Below are positions 6,346 through 11,936 of a DNA stretch of 13,941 nucleotides, one piece after another (position 1 is the stretch's first letter; every line of letters begins with the position of its first letter). Source of the DNA: DASVDK01 sp036381125 [NCBI: Thermodesulfobacteriota bacterium] (GTDB lineage Bacteria; DASVDK01); NCBI GenBank assembly GCA_036381125.1, contig DASVDK010000009.1, positions 1 through 13,941 of the forward strand, written 5' to 3'. Below the pieces are notes generated by a model that saw only the letters and a list, made by a program, of their open reading frames with translations, made no database searches and was not told where the DNA came from. Position numbers and translations under genes: made by a program.

Positions 6346-7035
6346 GTGAGTCCCGGGCGCAAGATCCTGCTCGCGTACGTCGCACTTCAGGCGGCCTTCG
6401 CGATGTCGCTCCTGTCAGGCAGCGAGATCATGGCCGTCGCCGCGTTCGCGATCGCGCTGCCGGGGTCGTTGGCGATGCTCGCCGTGGGGGCCGGGCCCCT
6501 GAGCGAGGCGCTCGGCTTGACGTTTGGCACGGTCGGGCACGGGATCGCGGTGCAGGTTTCAGGGGCACTGCTCAACATCGCGGTCGCCGCCACCGCGGCA
6601 CGCGGTCTTGCCTTCCTGCGCAGCAGGGGATTCAGGTCCTGGGCGGTCGTCCTGACGGGCTATGCGGGGCTCCTCACCTGGTGGATCACCGGAGGGACAG
6701 GTTCCTGGGGCTGGGTGCGTGGAGGCCTCCTCGTCTTCTTTGTCAGCGGCGTGGTCGCCGGCGTGGGAGGGCTTGCGGGGAGTCGATGGGCCGAGCGGTG
6801 GGGTGCGGTGTTCGCTGCGGCGGGGCTGGCGACCGGTGGGGCGCTTTTCCTGGCCCGCATCGTCTTCGTCGTCCGGCACGGGGGCATGGACTGCTACGAC
6901 TGCAACGGTTCGCCGGTCGCCTTCCTGATCGGCTGGATCTGGGAGCAGGGCGCGGTCACGGTGCCGAGCGGACTCATCATGCGGCTGTGGTGGCGTGAGC
7001 GCGCTGCAAGGAGCCGAGGGGCAGTATGGCCGTGA
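6346..7035 (+). CDS. Polytopic membrane protein, 229 aa, function unknown
   Basis: The GTG start at 6346 follows AGGGCAAC and gives a clean membrane-protein N-terminus. Six or so spans are visible: about 7-24, 27-50, 68-90, 98-115, 124-144 and 152-176, with a possible seventh at 188-205. Positive charges (RSRGFRS, LWWRERAARSR) mark cytoplasmic segments. Between the last spans lies a short polar loop with a CYDC motif (Cys183, Cys186), which could bind a metal or form a disulfide. The codon usage is somewhat less GC-biased and less regular than in the efflux genes. It follows the 94-aa membrane gene in the same direction, separated by the attC-like repeat, and its 3' end overlaps the start of a decayed ORF. 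I do not recognise a family. Confidence 0.7.
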   Translation: MSPGRKILLAYVALQAAFAMSLLSGSEIMAVAAFAIALPGSLAMLAVGAGPLSEALGLTFGTVGHGIAVQVSGALLNIAVAATAARGLAFLRSRGFRSWAVVLTGYAGLLTWWITGGTGSWGWVRGGLLVFFVSGVVAGVGGLAGSRWAERWGAVFAAAGLATGGALFLARIVFVVRHGGMDCYDCNGSPVAFLIGWIWEQGAVTVPSGLIMRLWWRERAARSRGAVWP

Positions 7036-7342
7036 TCGGCACGGTCGCCGGTCGGTTCGGCGACGCGCTGCGGCCGTCCCCGATCTCTCGGGCATGGCGC
7101 CCGAGGCGATCCGTGAATCGCGGTCGGTCTTCCAACACCTCGTCGGGCGCTACACGCGTGTCGCCGGCTTCGATCGGTACGGGCACGCGCAGCCGGAGTT
7201 CGTGACGCGGGGACGTGCGGTCGTGAGCGGGACCGGACGGCGGGCTTACCGGATGATGCACGCCGTGCCTCGTGCGAACAGGGGTGGCTGGAAGACCTGC
7301 TCGAGAGGTCACACGTATCGCGGGCCGGGCGGCTGCCCGACC
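7026..7342 (+). pseudogene. Degenerate small ORF(s), frameshifted
   Basis: A good start exists at ATG 7026 (GAGGGG 4 nt upstream), overlapping the end of the preceding gene. That frame reads a protein-like MAVIGTVAGRFGDALR and then becomes low-quality. A different frame carries convincing protein from about 7075 to 7200 (PDLSGMAPEAIRESRSVF, then QHLVGRYTRVAGFDRYGH) and, at 7289-7342, a zinc-ribbon-like tail WKTCSRGHTYRGPGGCP. Between them the sequence looks non-coding. The simplest reading is one or two small genes broken by frameshifts or deletions. I cannot name a family. From memory, CxxGHxYxGxGxCPxC ends several small bacterial proteins, but here the final Cys is missing. The rest of the gap up to the repeat cluster (7343-7442) shows nothing I can support. 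Confidence 0.3.
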
Positions 7343-7442
7343 CGACTTCCATCGCCCGATGGTGGGGCAGGTCGACTACACGCGGACACCGGGACCCGCC
7401 GGGCAACGCCTTCTTCGCCGCCGCGCGCCAGGCCTCGGCAAC

Positions 7443-7538
7443 GGGGTCGGGTCTCGACTGATGGGGTCAGGCCTCGACGGTCTCCCGACTGGAAAATGGA
7501 AAGGCCTGACCCCCTGGAAAATGGAAAGACCTGACCCC
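7443..7538. repeat. Nested inverted and tandem repeat cluster (REP/BIME-like)
   Basis: Two tandem 25-nt units abut at 7489-7513 and 7514-7538, each starting CTGGAAAATGGAAAG and ending CCTGACCCC, with one mismatch. Two inverted partners lie to the left: GGGGTCGGGTCT (7443-7454) and GGGGTCAGGCCT (7463-7474). The inner pair (7463-7474 with 7502-7513) matches 12/12 and the outer pair (7443-7454 with 7527-7538) 11/12, the odd position being a possible G-U pair. The variant base is matched within each pair. The cluster ends 6 nt before the osmC stop codon at 7545. Such GGGGTCAGG-ended palindromes resemble REP sequences associated with RAYT/IS200-like transposases; no transposase is in the window. 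Confidence 0.75.
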
Positions 7539-7544
7539 GGGAAG

Positions 7545-7988
7545 TCAGCTTGCGAGGGTGGCCTTCACGCTCAGTGCCACGTTGCCCTTGAGGGCCTGGG
7601 AGATGGGGCAGCCGTCCTTGGCCTCCTCGGCGGCGCGGGCGAAGGCGGCCTGGTCGATCCCCGGCACGCGGCCGGTCACCTCGAGGGCGCTCGAGGCCAC
7701 CTTGAAGCCCTGGTCAACCTTGTCGAAGGTGACCGCGGCACGCACCTCGAGCCGCTCGGCCGGCGTGCGGGCCTTCGCGAGGCCGGCCGAAAGCGCCATG
7801 GCGAAGCAGCTCGCGTGGGAGGCGGCCAGCAGCTCCTCGGGGCTCGTCCGGCCGTTCGGCTCCTCGGTGCGCGACGCCCAGGTGACGGCCTGGTCCGTGA
7901 AGATGCCGCTGCTCCGCGCGGACACCCGCCCCTTGCCCGACAGGAGGTCCCCCTCCCATACCGCCTCGGCCCGTCGAATCGCTGCCAT
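7545..7988 (-). CDS. osmC: OsmC-family peroxiredoxin (organic hydroperoxide reductase)
   Basis: OsmC proteins reduce organic hydroperoxides with two cysteines and are induced by osmotic or oxidative stress. The 147-aa product matches the family length and layout: an N-terminal AEAVWEGDLLSGKGRVSA stretch, the peroxidatic Cys61 in SPEELLAASHASCFAMALS, and the resolving Cys127 in DGCPISQAL. The arrangement fits the OsmC subfamily better than Ohr because of the VWEGDL start. The ATG at 7988 is preceded by a strong AGGAGGAGA about 6 nt upstream. The gene lies 116 bp downstream of the Old Yellow Enzyme gene on the same strand, with a nested hairpin between, so it may be partly independent. The nested repeat cluster begins right after its stop and may stabilise or end its transcript. 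Confidence 0.95.
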   Translation of the reverse strand: MAAIRRAEAVWEGDLLSGKGRVSARSSGIFTDQAVTWASRTEEPNGRTSPEELLAASHASCFAMALSAGLAKARTPAERLEVRAAVTFDKVDQGFKVASSALEVTGRVPGIDQAAFARAAEEAKDGCPISQALKGNVALSVKATLAS

Positions 7989-8054
7989 CGGTCTCCTCCT
8001 CGGTGATCGGTTCGCCCGAGGAAAATGCTCGCACGGCTCGGGCCGGGGCGCCGT

Positions 8055-8097
8055 GAGCCGCCCGACGGTACGGCCTGATCGGCCGCTCGTGCGGCTC
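8055..8097 (-). terminator. Nested hairpin after the oxidoreductase gene, possible terminator or processing site
   Basis: Outer arms GAGCCG (8055-8060) and CGGCTC (8092-8097) enclose a second hairpin CGGCC-TGATC-GGCCG (8071-8085). The structure begins 7 nt downstream of the oxidoreductase stop on the minus strand and precedes the osmC start. There is no U-run after it, so intrinsic termination is doubtful. It may only separate the two messages or be an operator. Confidence 0.25.
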
Positions 8098-8104
8098 CGG
8101 CAGG

Positions 8105-9172
8105 CTAGCTCGGCGTGGCCCGCAGGTACTGCGGCGGGAAGACGAGCGGCGCGCCGAGGGCGCGTGAGGCGTGGAGCGGCCAGTAGGGGTTGCGCAGCAG
8201 CTCGCGCCCGAGGAAGACCGCGTCGGCCTGGCCGGTCGCCACGATCTGCTCGGCCTGCTCGGGCGCGGTGATCAGCCCGACCGCTCCGGTCGGCACCTCC
8301 GCCTCGCGCCGGATGGCGGCGGCGAAGGGCACCTGGTAGCCCGGCCCCATCGGCACCTTGGCCCAGGGCACCGCCCCGCCCGACGAGCAGTCGATCAGGT
8401 CGACGCCGAGGCCGGCGAGCCGCTTCGACACCTCCACGGCCTCCGTCAGCGTGAAGCCCCCGTCCACCCAGTCGGTCGCCGAGATCCGCACGAAGAGGGG
8501 CCGATCCGCCGGCCACGCCTGCCGTACGGCGGCGGCGACGGCGAGCGGGGCGCGCATGCGGTTCTCGAGCGAGCCGCCGTACTCGTCGGTGCGGCGGTTG
8601 GCGAGCGGCGAGAGGAAGCTGTGGAGCAGGTAGCCGTGCGCCATGTGCAGCTCGATCACCTCGAAGCCGGCCGCGAGCGCCCGGCGCGCGGCGTCGACGA
8701 ACTGCGCCACGACGCCGTCGATGTCGCCGCGCGTCAGCTCGCGCGGCTCCGGGTAGCCCTCGCCGAACGGCACCGCGCTCGGGGCGACCGGCTGCCAGCC
8801 GCGCTCGGTCGGCGCAAGCGGCTTGCCGCCGCGCCACGGCGCGTCGGTCGAGGCCTTGCGGCCGGCGTGGGCGAGCTGGACGGCCGGCACGGCGCCGTGC
8901 GCCTTGAGGAAGGTCGTGATTCGGCGGAAGGCCTCGGCGTGCCGGTCGCTCCAGAGCCCGCTGTCGTCCGGGGAGATGCGGCCCTCGGGAGACACCGCGG
9001 TCGCCTCCACCATGACGAGCGCGGCGCCGCCGACGGCGCGGCTGCCGAGGTGGACGAGGTGCCAGTCGGTCGGCATCCCGTCCTCGGACGAGTACTGGCA
9101 CATGGGGGAGACGAAGACGCGGTGCTTGAACTCGATGCCGCGGAGGCGAAAGGGCGAGAAGAGTCGACTCAC
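8105..9172 (-). CDS. NADH:flavin oxidoreductase, Old Yellow Enzyme family (YqjM/XenA class)
   Basis: This is an FMN-dependent ene-reductase that reduces activated C=C bonds and some nitro compounds or xenobiotics with NAD(P)H. The 355-aa product is a complete TIM barrel. YqjM-class marks are Cys25 and Tyr27 in VSPMCQYSS, the substrate-anchoring pair His176/His179 in ELHMAHGYLLHSFLSPLAN, the R-TDEYGGSLENR signature (193-205), and the FMN-phosphate loop ADAVFLGRELLRNP (317-329). The GTG at 9172 is chosen because VSRLFSPFRLRGIEFKHRVF is the normal family N-terminus; GAGG lies about 10 nt upstream and a -10 box at 9214-9219. The frame is open upstream but that part is Arg/Cys-rich and not family-like. 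Pairing with osmC downstream suggests an electrophile/peroxide stress setting, which is inference. Confidence 0.96.
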   Translation of the reverse strand: MSRLFSPFRLRGIEFKHRVFVSPMCQYSSEDGMPTDWHLVHLGSRAVGGAALVMVEATAVSPEGRISPDDSGLWSDRHAEAFRRITTFLKAHGAVPAVQLAHAGRKASTDAPWRGGKPLAPTERGWQPVAPSAVPFGEGYPEPRELTRGDIDGVVAQFVDAARRALAAGFEVIELHMAHGYLLHSFLSPLANRRTDEYGGSLENRMRAPLAVAAAVRQAWPADRPLFVRISATDWVDGGFTLTEAVEVSKRLAGLGVDLIDCSSGGAVPWAKVPMGPGYQVPFAAAIRREAEVPTGAVGLITAPEQAEQIVATGQADAVFLGRELLRNPYWPLHASRALGAPLVFPPQYLRATPS

Positions 9173-9213
9173 GTAGGGCACCTCGCAGTCGGGTATCTGG
9201 ACCGCCGCGGAGC

Positions 9214-9219
9214 ATTCTA
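9214..9219 (-). promoter_or_regulatory. Candidate -10 box (TAGAAT) for the oxidoreductase gene
   Basis: On the minus strand the sequence is TAGAAT, one mismatch from TATAAT, giving a predicted start near 9207 and a leader of about 35 nt before the GTG at 9172. The -35 region is weak. On the other strand the 131-bp divergent gap also serves the gene at 9304. Its leader carries a perfect 7-bp hairpin, CTGCGGC (9264-9270) with GCCGCAG (9275-9281), 9 nt before the Shine-Dalgarno. Confidence 0.45.
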
Positions 9220-9303
9220 GCGGTTGGCACCGAGCCGTACCATCACGCGCGGGCGCACGGATCCTGCGGCGCCCGCCGCAGCGCCCTCGACAAGGAGCAG
9301 ACC

Positions 9304-9516
9304 ATGGCACGGCAGTACCCGCAAAGTGATCCACGCCACCACGCGGCCGACATCAAGGCCCGGCTGAGCGAGACCGTTCGACACGTGCGCGAGGGTGTGG
9401 ACAGGGTGGAAGACCCGAAGGCCCAGGCGCTGTTCGAGACGACGGCCGAGGTGTTGAACGGGCTCGTTGCCGCCTACGACCACTACGAGGGACGAACGGA
9501 GAAGGCCTGGCGTTAG
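9304..9516 (+). CDS. Small hydrophilic helical protein, 70 aa, function unknown
   Basis: The ATG at 9304 has AAGGAG 7 nt upstream, and the frame translates to a charged, soluble 70-residue protein. It starts with a His/Arg-rich segment (MARQYPQSDPRHH), then two probable amphipathic helices at about 14-34 (ADIKARLSETVRHVREGVD) and 38-60 (PKAQALFETTAEVLNGLVAAY), ending YDHYEGRTEKAWR. There are no Cys residues and no signal or membrane segment, so a cytoplasmic helical-hairpin protein that oligomerises or binds a partner is plausible. It is divergent from the oxidoreductase gene and stands before the short-ORF chain of the thioredoxin locus. I do not recognise a family; the coding call rests on the ribosome site and the regular amphipathic pattern. 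Confidence 0.75.
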   Translation: MARQYPQSDPRHHAADIKARLSETVRHVREGVDRVEDPKAQALFETTAEVLNGLVAAYDHYEGRTEKAWR

Positions 9517-9582
9517 GGCCCGCATCCGGCGGCGGGCGGCCGCGAGGGAGCGCTCACCCGGGCAGCGCGCGGCGGGAGTCGT

Positions 9583-9588
9583 CATAAT
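9583..9588 (+). promoter_or_regulatory. Weak -10 candidate (CATAAT) upstream of the thioredoxin locus
   Basis: CATAAT is the only AT-rich hexamer in the 114-bp gap after the 70-aa gene. It lies 42 nt before the GTG at 9631 and 27 nt before a strong Shine-Dalgarno. No -35 match is visible at 17 nt. Otherwise the gap (9517-9630) shows only GC-rich sequence. Confidence 0.3.
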
Positions 9589-9630
9589 GGACCGGCTCGT
9601 CCGCGGCTCCAACCTGGAGGGAGGTCGCTC

Positions 9631-9708
9631 GTGCAGATCCGCACCGTCGTCGATGCGTCGTTCGGCCGCTTCGGGTCGGCCACGCCGGCCACGTGGCTCC
9701 GGCCGTGA
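9631..9708 (+). CDS. Short leader ORF A, 25 aa, translationally linked to the thioredoxin locus
   Basis: The GTG at 9631 follows the best ribosome site in this region, GGAGGGAGG (9616-9624), with an ideal 6-nt spacing. The peptide begins VQIRTVVDASFGRFGSATP and ends TWLRP, then TGA. Its stop overlaps the GTG of the next short ORF as GTGA (9705-9708). There is no signal peptide. It could be a regulatory leader peptide, a real micro-protein, or the first half of one small protein broken by a frameshift into the next frame. I recognise no family. The ribosome site and coupling are seen; translation is inferred. Confidence 0.4.
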   Translation: MQIRTVVDASFGRFGSATPATWLRP

Positions 9709-9809
9709 CGCCGCCTCGCCCCCCCGCGCGGGCCGCCCTCCTGGTGACTGCGCGGCTCGCGGCCGCCGCGGCGGCGCTGCCGCGCGACCTGCGGGAGCGG
9801 GCATCGTGA
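9705..9809 (+). CDS. Short ORF B, 34 aa, linked by GTGA overlaps on both sides
   Basis: It starts with the GTG inside the GTGA that stops ORF A and ends with the TGA inside the GTGA that starts the thioredoxin gene (9806-9809). The peptide is Pro/Arg-rich at first (TPPRPPARAALL), then an Ala/Leu helix (VTARLAAAAAALPRDLRERAS). A GGGAG within it (9793-9797) is the Shine-Dalgarno of the thioredoxin gene. Coding potential alone is weak in such GC-rich DNA. The double 4-nt overlap is the main support. It may be a coupling leader or the tail of a frameshifted small protein with ORF A. Confidence 0.35.
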   Translation: MTPPRPPARAALLVTARLAAAAAALPRDLRERAS

Positions 9810-10441
9810 CGGCGTCCCGGGTTGTCACCTCGGTGGCGGCGGCGGCGCTCTTCCTCGTGGTGCTCGTCGTGGCCGACGTGGGACGCCGCCAGCTCACGCC
9901 GCCGGCTCCGACCGAGAGCGGGAACACGGTGGACGGGCTCTTGATGCTCATGGGGCTCGAGGCGCCGCCCGAAGGCCGCACGCCGGCCCCCGACTTCTCG
10001 CTGCCGACGCTCGGCGGCGACACGATCCGTCTGAACGAGCTGAGGGGCCAGGTGGTGCTCCTCAACTTCTGGGCGACCTGGTGCCCGCCCTGCCGGGCGG
10101 AGATGCCGTCCATGGAGCGCGTGTACCAGGAGTACCGGGCGCGCGGCTTCACGATCGTGGCGATCGACTACCGGGAGGGGCCGGAGCTGGTCGAGCCGTT
10201 CGTGAAGGAGCTCGGCCTCACGTTTCCGATCGCCCTCGACCGCGACGGGGCGGTGACCGACGCGAAGTATCCGACGAGCGGACTGCCCACCAGCTACCTG
10301 ATCGACCGGCAGGGGCGAGCGGTCGCCCGTCGGATGGGGTACGTGGAGTGGGACGGCGCCGCGGCCCGCGCGCTGATCGAGACGCTCCTCGCGGAACCGC
10401 AGGCGCCGTCCGAAGCGCGGAGCGAGCGGCCCTCCCGCTAA
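9806..10441 (+). CDS. Membrane-anchored TlpA/ResA-like thioredoxin-fold protein
   Basis: These proteins handle thiol-disulfide exchange in the periplasm, often reducing apocytochrome c or the CuA site. The 211-aa product from GTG 9806 (GGGAG 8 nt upstream) has a short N-tail, one membrane anchor at about 7-25 (VTSVAAAALFLVVLVVADV) and a redoxin domain from 60 to 197. Key features are the APDFSLPTLGGDTIRLNEL entry, the active site CPPC (Cys93-Cys96) in NFWATWCPPCRAEMPS, and the cis-Pro loop LPTSYLID (Pro161). All redox residues are present. The frame is open further upstream, but that part is Arg-rich and lacks a signal; this start gives a proper anchor. It converges on the CsbD gene with a 4-nt stop overlap and faces a CycH-like and cytochrome/CopD cluster, consistent with cytochrome c maturation. 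Confidence 0.93.
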   Translation: MTASRVVTSVAAAALFLVVLVVADVGRRQLTPPAPTESGNTVDGLLMLMGLEAPPEGRTPAPDFSLPTLGGDTIRLNELRGQVVLLNFWATWCPPCRAEMPSMERVYQEYRARGFTIVAIDYREGPELVEPFVKELGLTFPIALDRDGAVTDAKYPTSGLPTSYLIDRQGRAVARRMGYVEWDGAAARALIETLLAEPQAPSEARSERPSR

Positions 10442-10647
10442 GGCTTGCGCTCGCCCGTGGGCTCATCGACCCGTTCCTTGATCGACTCCTCTGCCTCGCC
10501 GGCCTTGCGCTGCGCCTTGCCGGCCGCCTCCTTGCCCATCCCCTTGGCGGAGTGCTCGGCCTGATCGGTCGCCTCGCCCCAGGCCTGCTGCGCCTTGCCG
10601 GCCGCCTCCTTGGCCGCTCCCTTGACCTTGTTGCCCATGTCACCCAT
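10438..10647 (-). CDS. CsbD-like stress protein, 69 aa, with an internal duplication
   Basis: CsbD-family proteins are small, hydrophilic, abundant stress-induced proteins of unclear mechanism. The product begins MGDMGNKVKGAAKEAAGKAQ and is almost all Lys/Glu/Ala/Gly, with no Cys and one Trp. Two units repeat with a 26-residue offset: KEAAGKAQ at 13-20 and 39-46, each inside a KG-x-x-KEAAGKAQ-x-x-x-GEA frame. The DNA keeps a perfect 25-nt direct repeat (10510-10534 and 10588-10612), so the duplication is recent or kept by selection or conversion. The ATG at 10647 has AGGAGG 7 nt upstream; the in-frame extension to 10722 is Arg-rich and rejected. Its stop overlaps that of the thioredoxin gene by 4 nt (CTAA). 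The family call rests on composition and the KxKGxxKEAxGK motif. Confidence 0.8.
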   Translation of the reverse strand: MGDMGNKVKGAAKEAAGKAQQAWGEATDQAEHSAKGMGKEAAGKAQRKAGEAEESIKERVDEPTGERKP

Positions 10648-10718
10648 CGGAACGCCTCCTCGCGTGCTGTCTCTCGGCCGGGCCCGCACGATGCGAAGCG
10701 CGACCGCCGGTAGCCGTC

Positions 10719-10734
10719 GCAAGGGACGTACCCA
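10719..10734 (-). promoter_or_regulatory. Possible sigma54-type promoter for the CsbD-like gene
   Basis: Read on the minus strand the 16-mer is TGGGTACGTCCCTTGC. It keeps the GG and GC of the -24/-12 elements at the exact spacing, plus a full TTGC, but departs from consensus between them. It would start transcription near 10707, about 60 nt before the ATG at 10647. A chance match is quite possible, and no enhancer-binding site was found. The rest of the 142-bp gap to the upstream TPR gene shows nothing else clear. Confidence 0.2.
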
Positions 10735-10789
10735 AGGGGAGGATGGCGCCGGGAACGGGCGATCGGGCGAGCGGTCGCTCGCAGGACGG

Positions 10790-11905
10790 TCAACGGGAGG
10801 CGGGCGGCGCGCCGGCGGCCGCCTCCGGCGTGACGGGGACGAGGACGATGTCGACGTTGGCCGCGCCCGGACGCACGGGGTTTCGGGGGAAGCGCCCCTC
10901 GAGGTCGCCCGGTCGCGCGGGACCGGCGGCGCCGGACCGGGAGAGGCGCGCGACGATCTCCATCTCCCCCTCGACCGCGCGGTCGCGCAGCATCGCGTCC
11001 TCGGGCCCGAGGGTGTAGTGCACGGGGAAGCGGGGTGACTCGATCCGCTTGACGGCGAGCGGCGGCCCCGACCCGCGGCGCGCGATGACGAAGAGCGCGC
11101 CCGCCTGCTCGGCGCCGCCCGTGACGCCGGGGCCGAGGGTGACCGTGCCGGTGACGATGGGGGCGGGCGCGGGCGCGGCCGCGCGGGGGCGCTCGATCTC
11201 CTCCCCGTGCTCCTGCCGCCAGCGCGCCTCGGCCACCCACTCCTCCACCGCCGCCCGCGTGGTCGCGTCGAGCCTGGACGACCGGAGCATCGTCTCCCAG
11301 GCGGCGGCGGCGCCCGCGTAGTCGCGGGCCTGCGAGAAGAGGAGTCCGCCCTTTGCCCAGAGCGCGAACGTGTCCTCCGGAGCGGCCGCGAGCGCCTGGT
11401 CGATCAGCTCGAGCGCGTGTTCGTACCGTCCCTCGGCCGCGGTCATGAGCCCGAGATAGGTGAGCGCGCCGGGGTGCCCGGGGTTGCGCTCGAGGATCCG
11501 GTCGAGCGCGGGCAGCGCCAGGTCGCCGCGGCCTGCGTCGAGCGCCGCTCGCACGAGCGCGAGCTGCGCCTCGGCGTCGGCAGGCGCGGCCTCGGCCTGC
11601 CTGGCGAGCCGATCGAGTTCGGCGTCGCTCGGCCCGGCCTCGGCGTCGGGGCGACCCTCGGGCACGCCGGGCACGACCCCGGCCGGCCCCCGCGCGGGCG
11701 GCGCCGGCGCGCCGGGCGCGGGGGCGGCTCCCCCGGTGATGACGTCGTCCGGCCCCTGGCGCGGCCGCAGCGCCTGCGAGAGGAGCACGCCCATCAGGAG
11801 CCCGAAGGCGAGGATGCCGGCACCGGCGGCCAGGAGCCGGCCGCGGCGGGGCTTCGGCGCGGCGGTGCGGGTGGAGGGCTCGGGCTTCGGCGTGTCGGTC
11901 GGCAT
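10790..11905 (-). CDS. CycH/CcmI-like TPR protein, cytochrome c biogenesis
   Basis: CcmI/CycH holds apocytochrome c during haem attachment. The 371-aa product has a basic cytoplasmic tail (1-23), one membrane anchor (about 24-44), a Pro/Gly/Ala linker (50-95), TPR repeats (about 95-210, including GHPGALTYLGLMTAAEGRY then EHALELIDQALAAAPED), and a C-terminal domain (250-357). That domain carries the CcmI/NrfG-type pattern GTVTLGPGV, FVIARR, PPLAVKRI, FPVHYTLG and IVARLSRSG. The ATG at 11905 has AGGG 6 nt upstream; an ATG at 11917 in the same frame would add four residues. It follows the CopD fusion gene by about 30 bp on the same strand, so they probably share a transcript. No other ccm genes are in the window. 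Confidence 0.88.
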   Translation of the reverse strand: MPTDTPKPEPSTRTAAPKPRRGRLLAAGAGILAFGLLMGVLLSQALRPRQGPDDVITGGAAPAPGAPAPPARGPAGVVPGVPEGRPDAEAGPSDAELDRLARQAEAAPADAEAQLALVRAALDAGRGDLALPALDRILERNPGHPGALTYLGLMTAAEGRYEHALELIDQALAAAPEDTFALWAKGGLLFSQARDYAGAAAAWETMLRSSRLDATTRAAVEEWVAEARWRQEHGEEIERPRAAAPAPAPIVTGTVTLGPGVTGGAEQAGALFVIARRGSGPPLAVKRIESPRFPVHYTLGPEDAMLRDRAVEGEMEIVARLSRSGAAGPARPGDLEGRFPRNPVRPGAANVDIVLVPVTPEAAAGAPPASR

Positions 11906-11936
11906 GGCGGCCCTCATGATAGACGGCCCGGGACGC

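Noticed and set aside
6995-7534. Intact 179-aa gene starting at 6995
   Set aside because: It starts inside the preceding gene, most of its length is Arg/Pro/Ser-rich, and it ends inside the repeat cluster; only two segments look like real protein, so it is treated as decayed.
7443-7538. CRISPR array
   Set aside because: The repeats are directly abutting or inverted, without unique spacers of regular size, and no cas gene is present.
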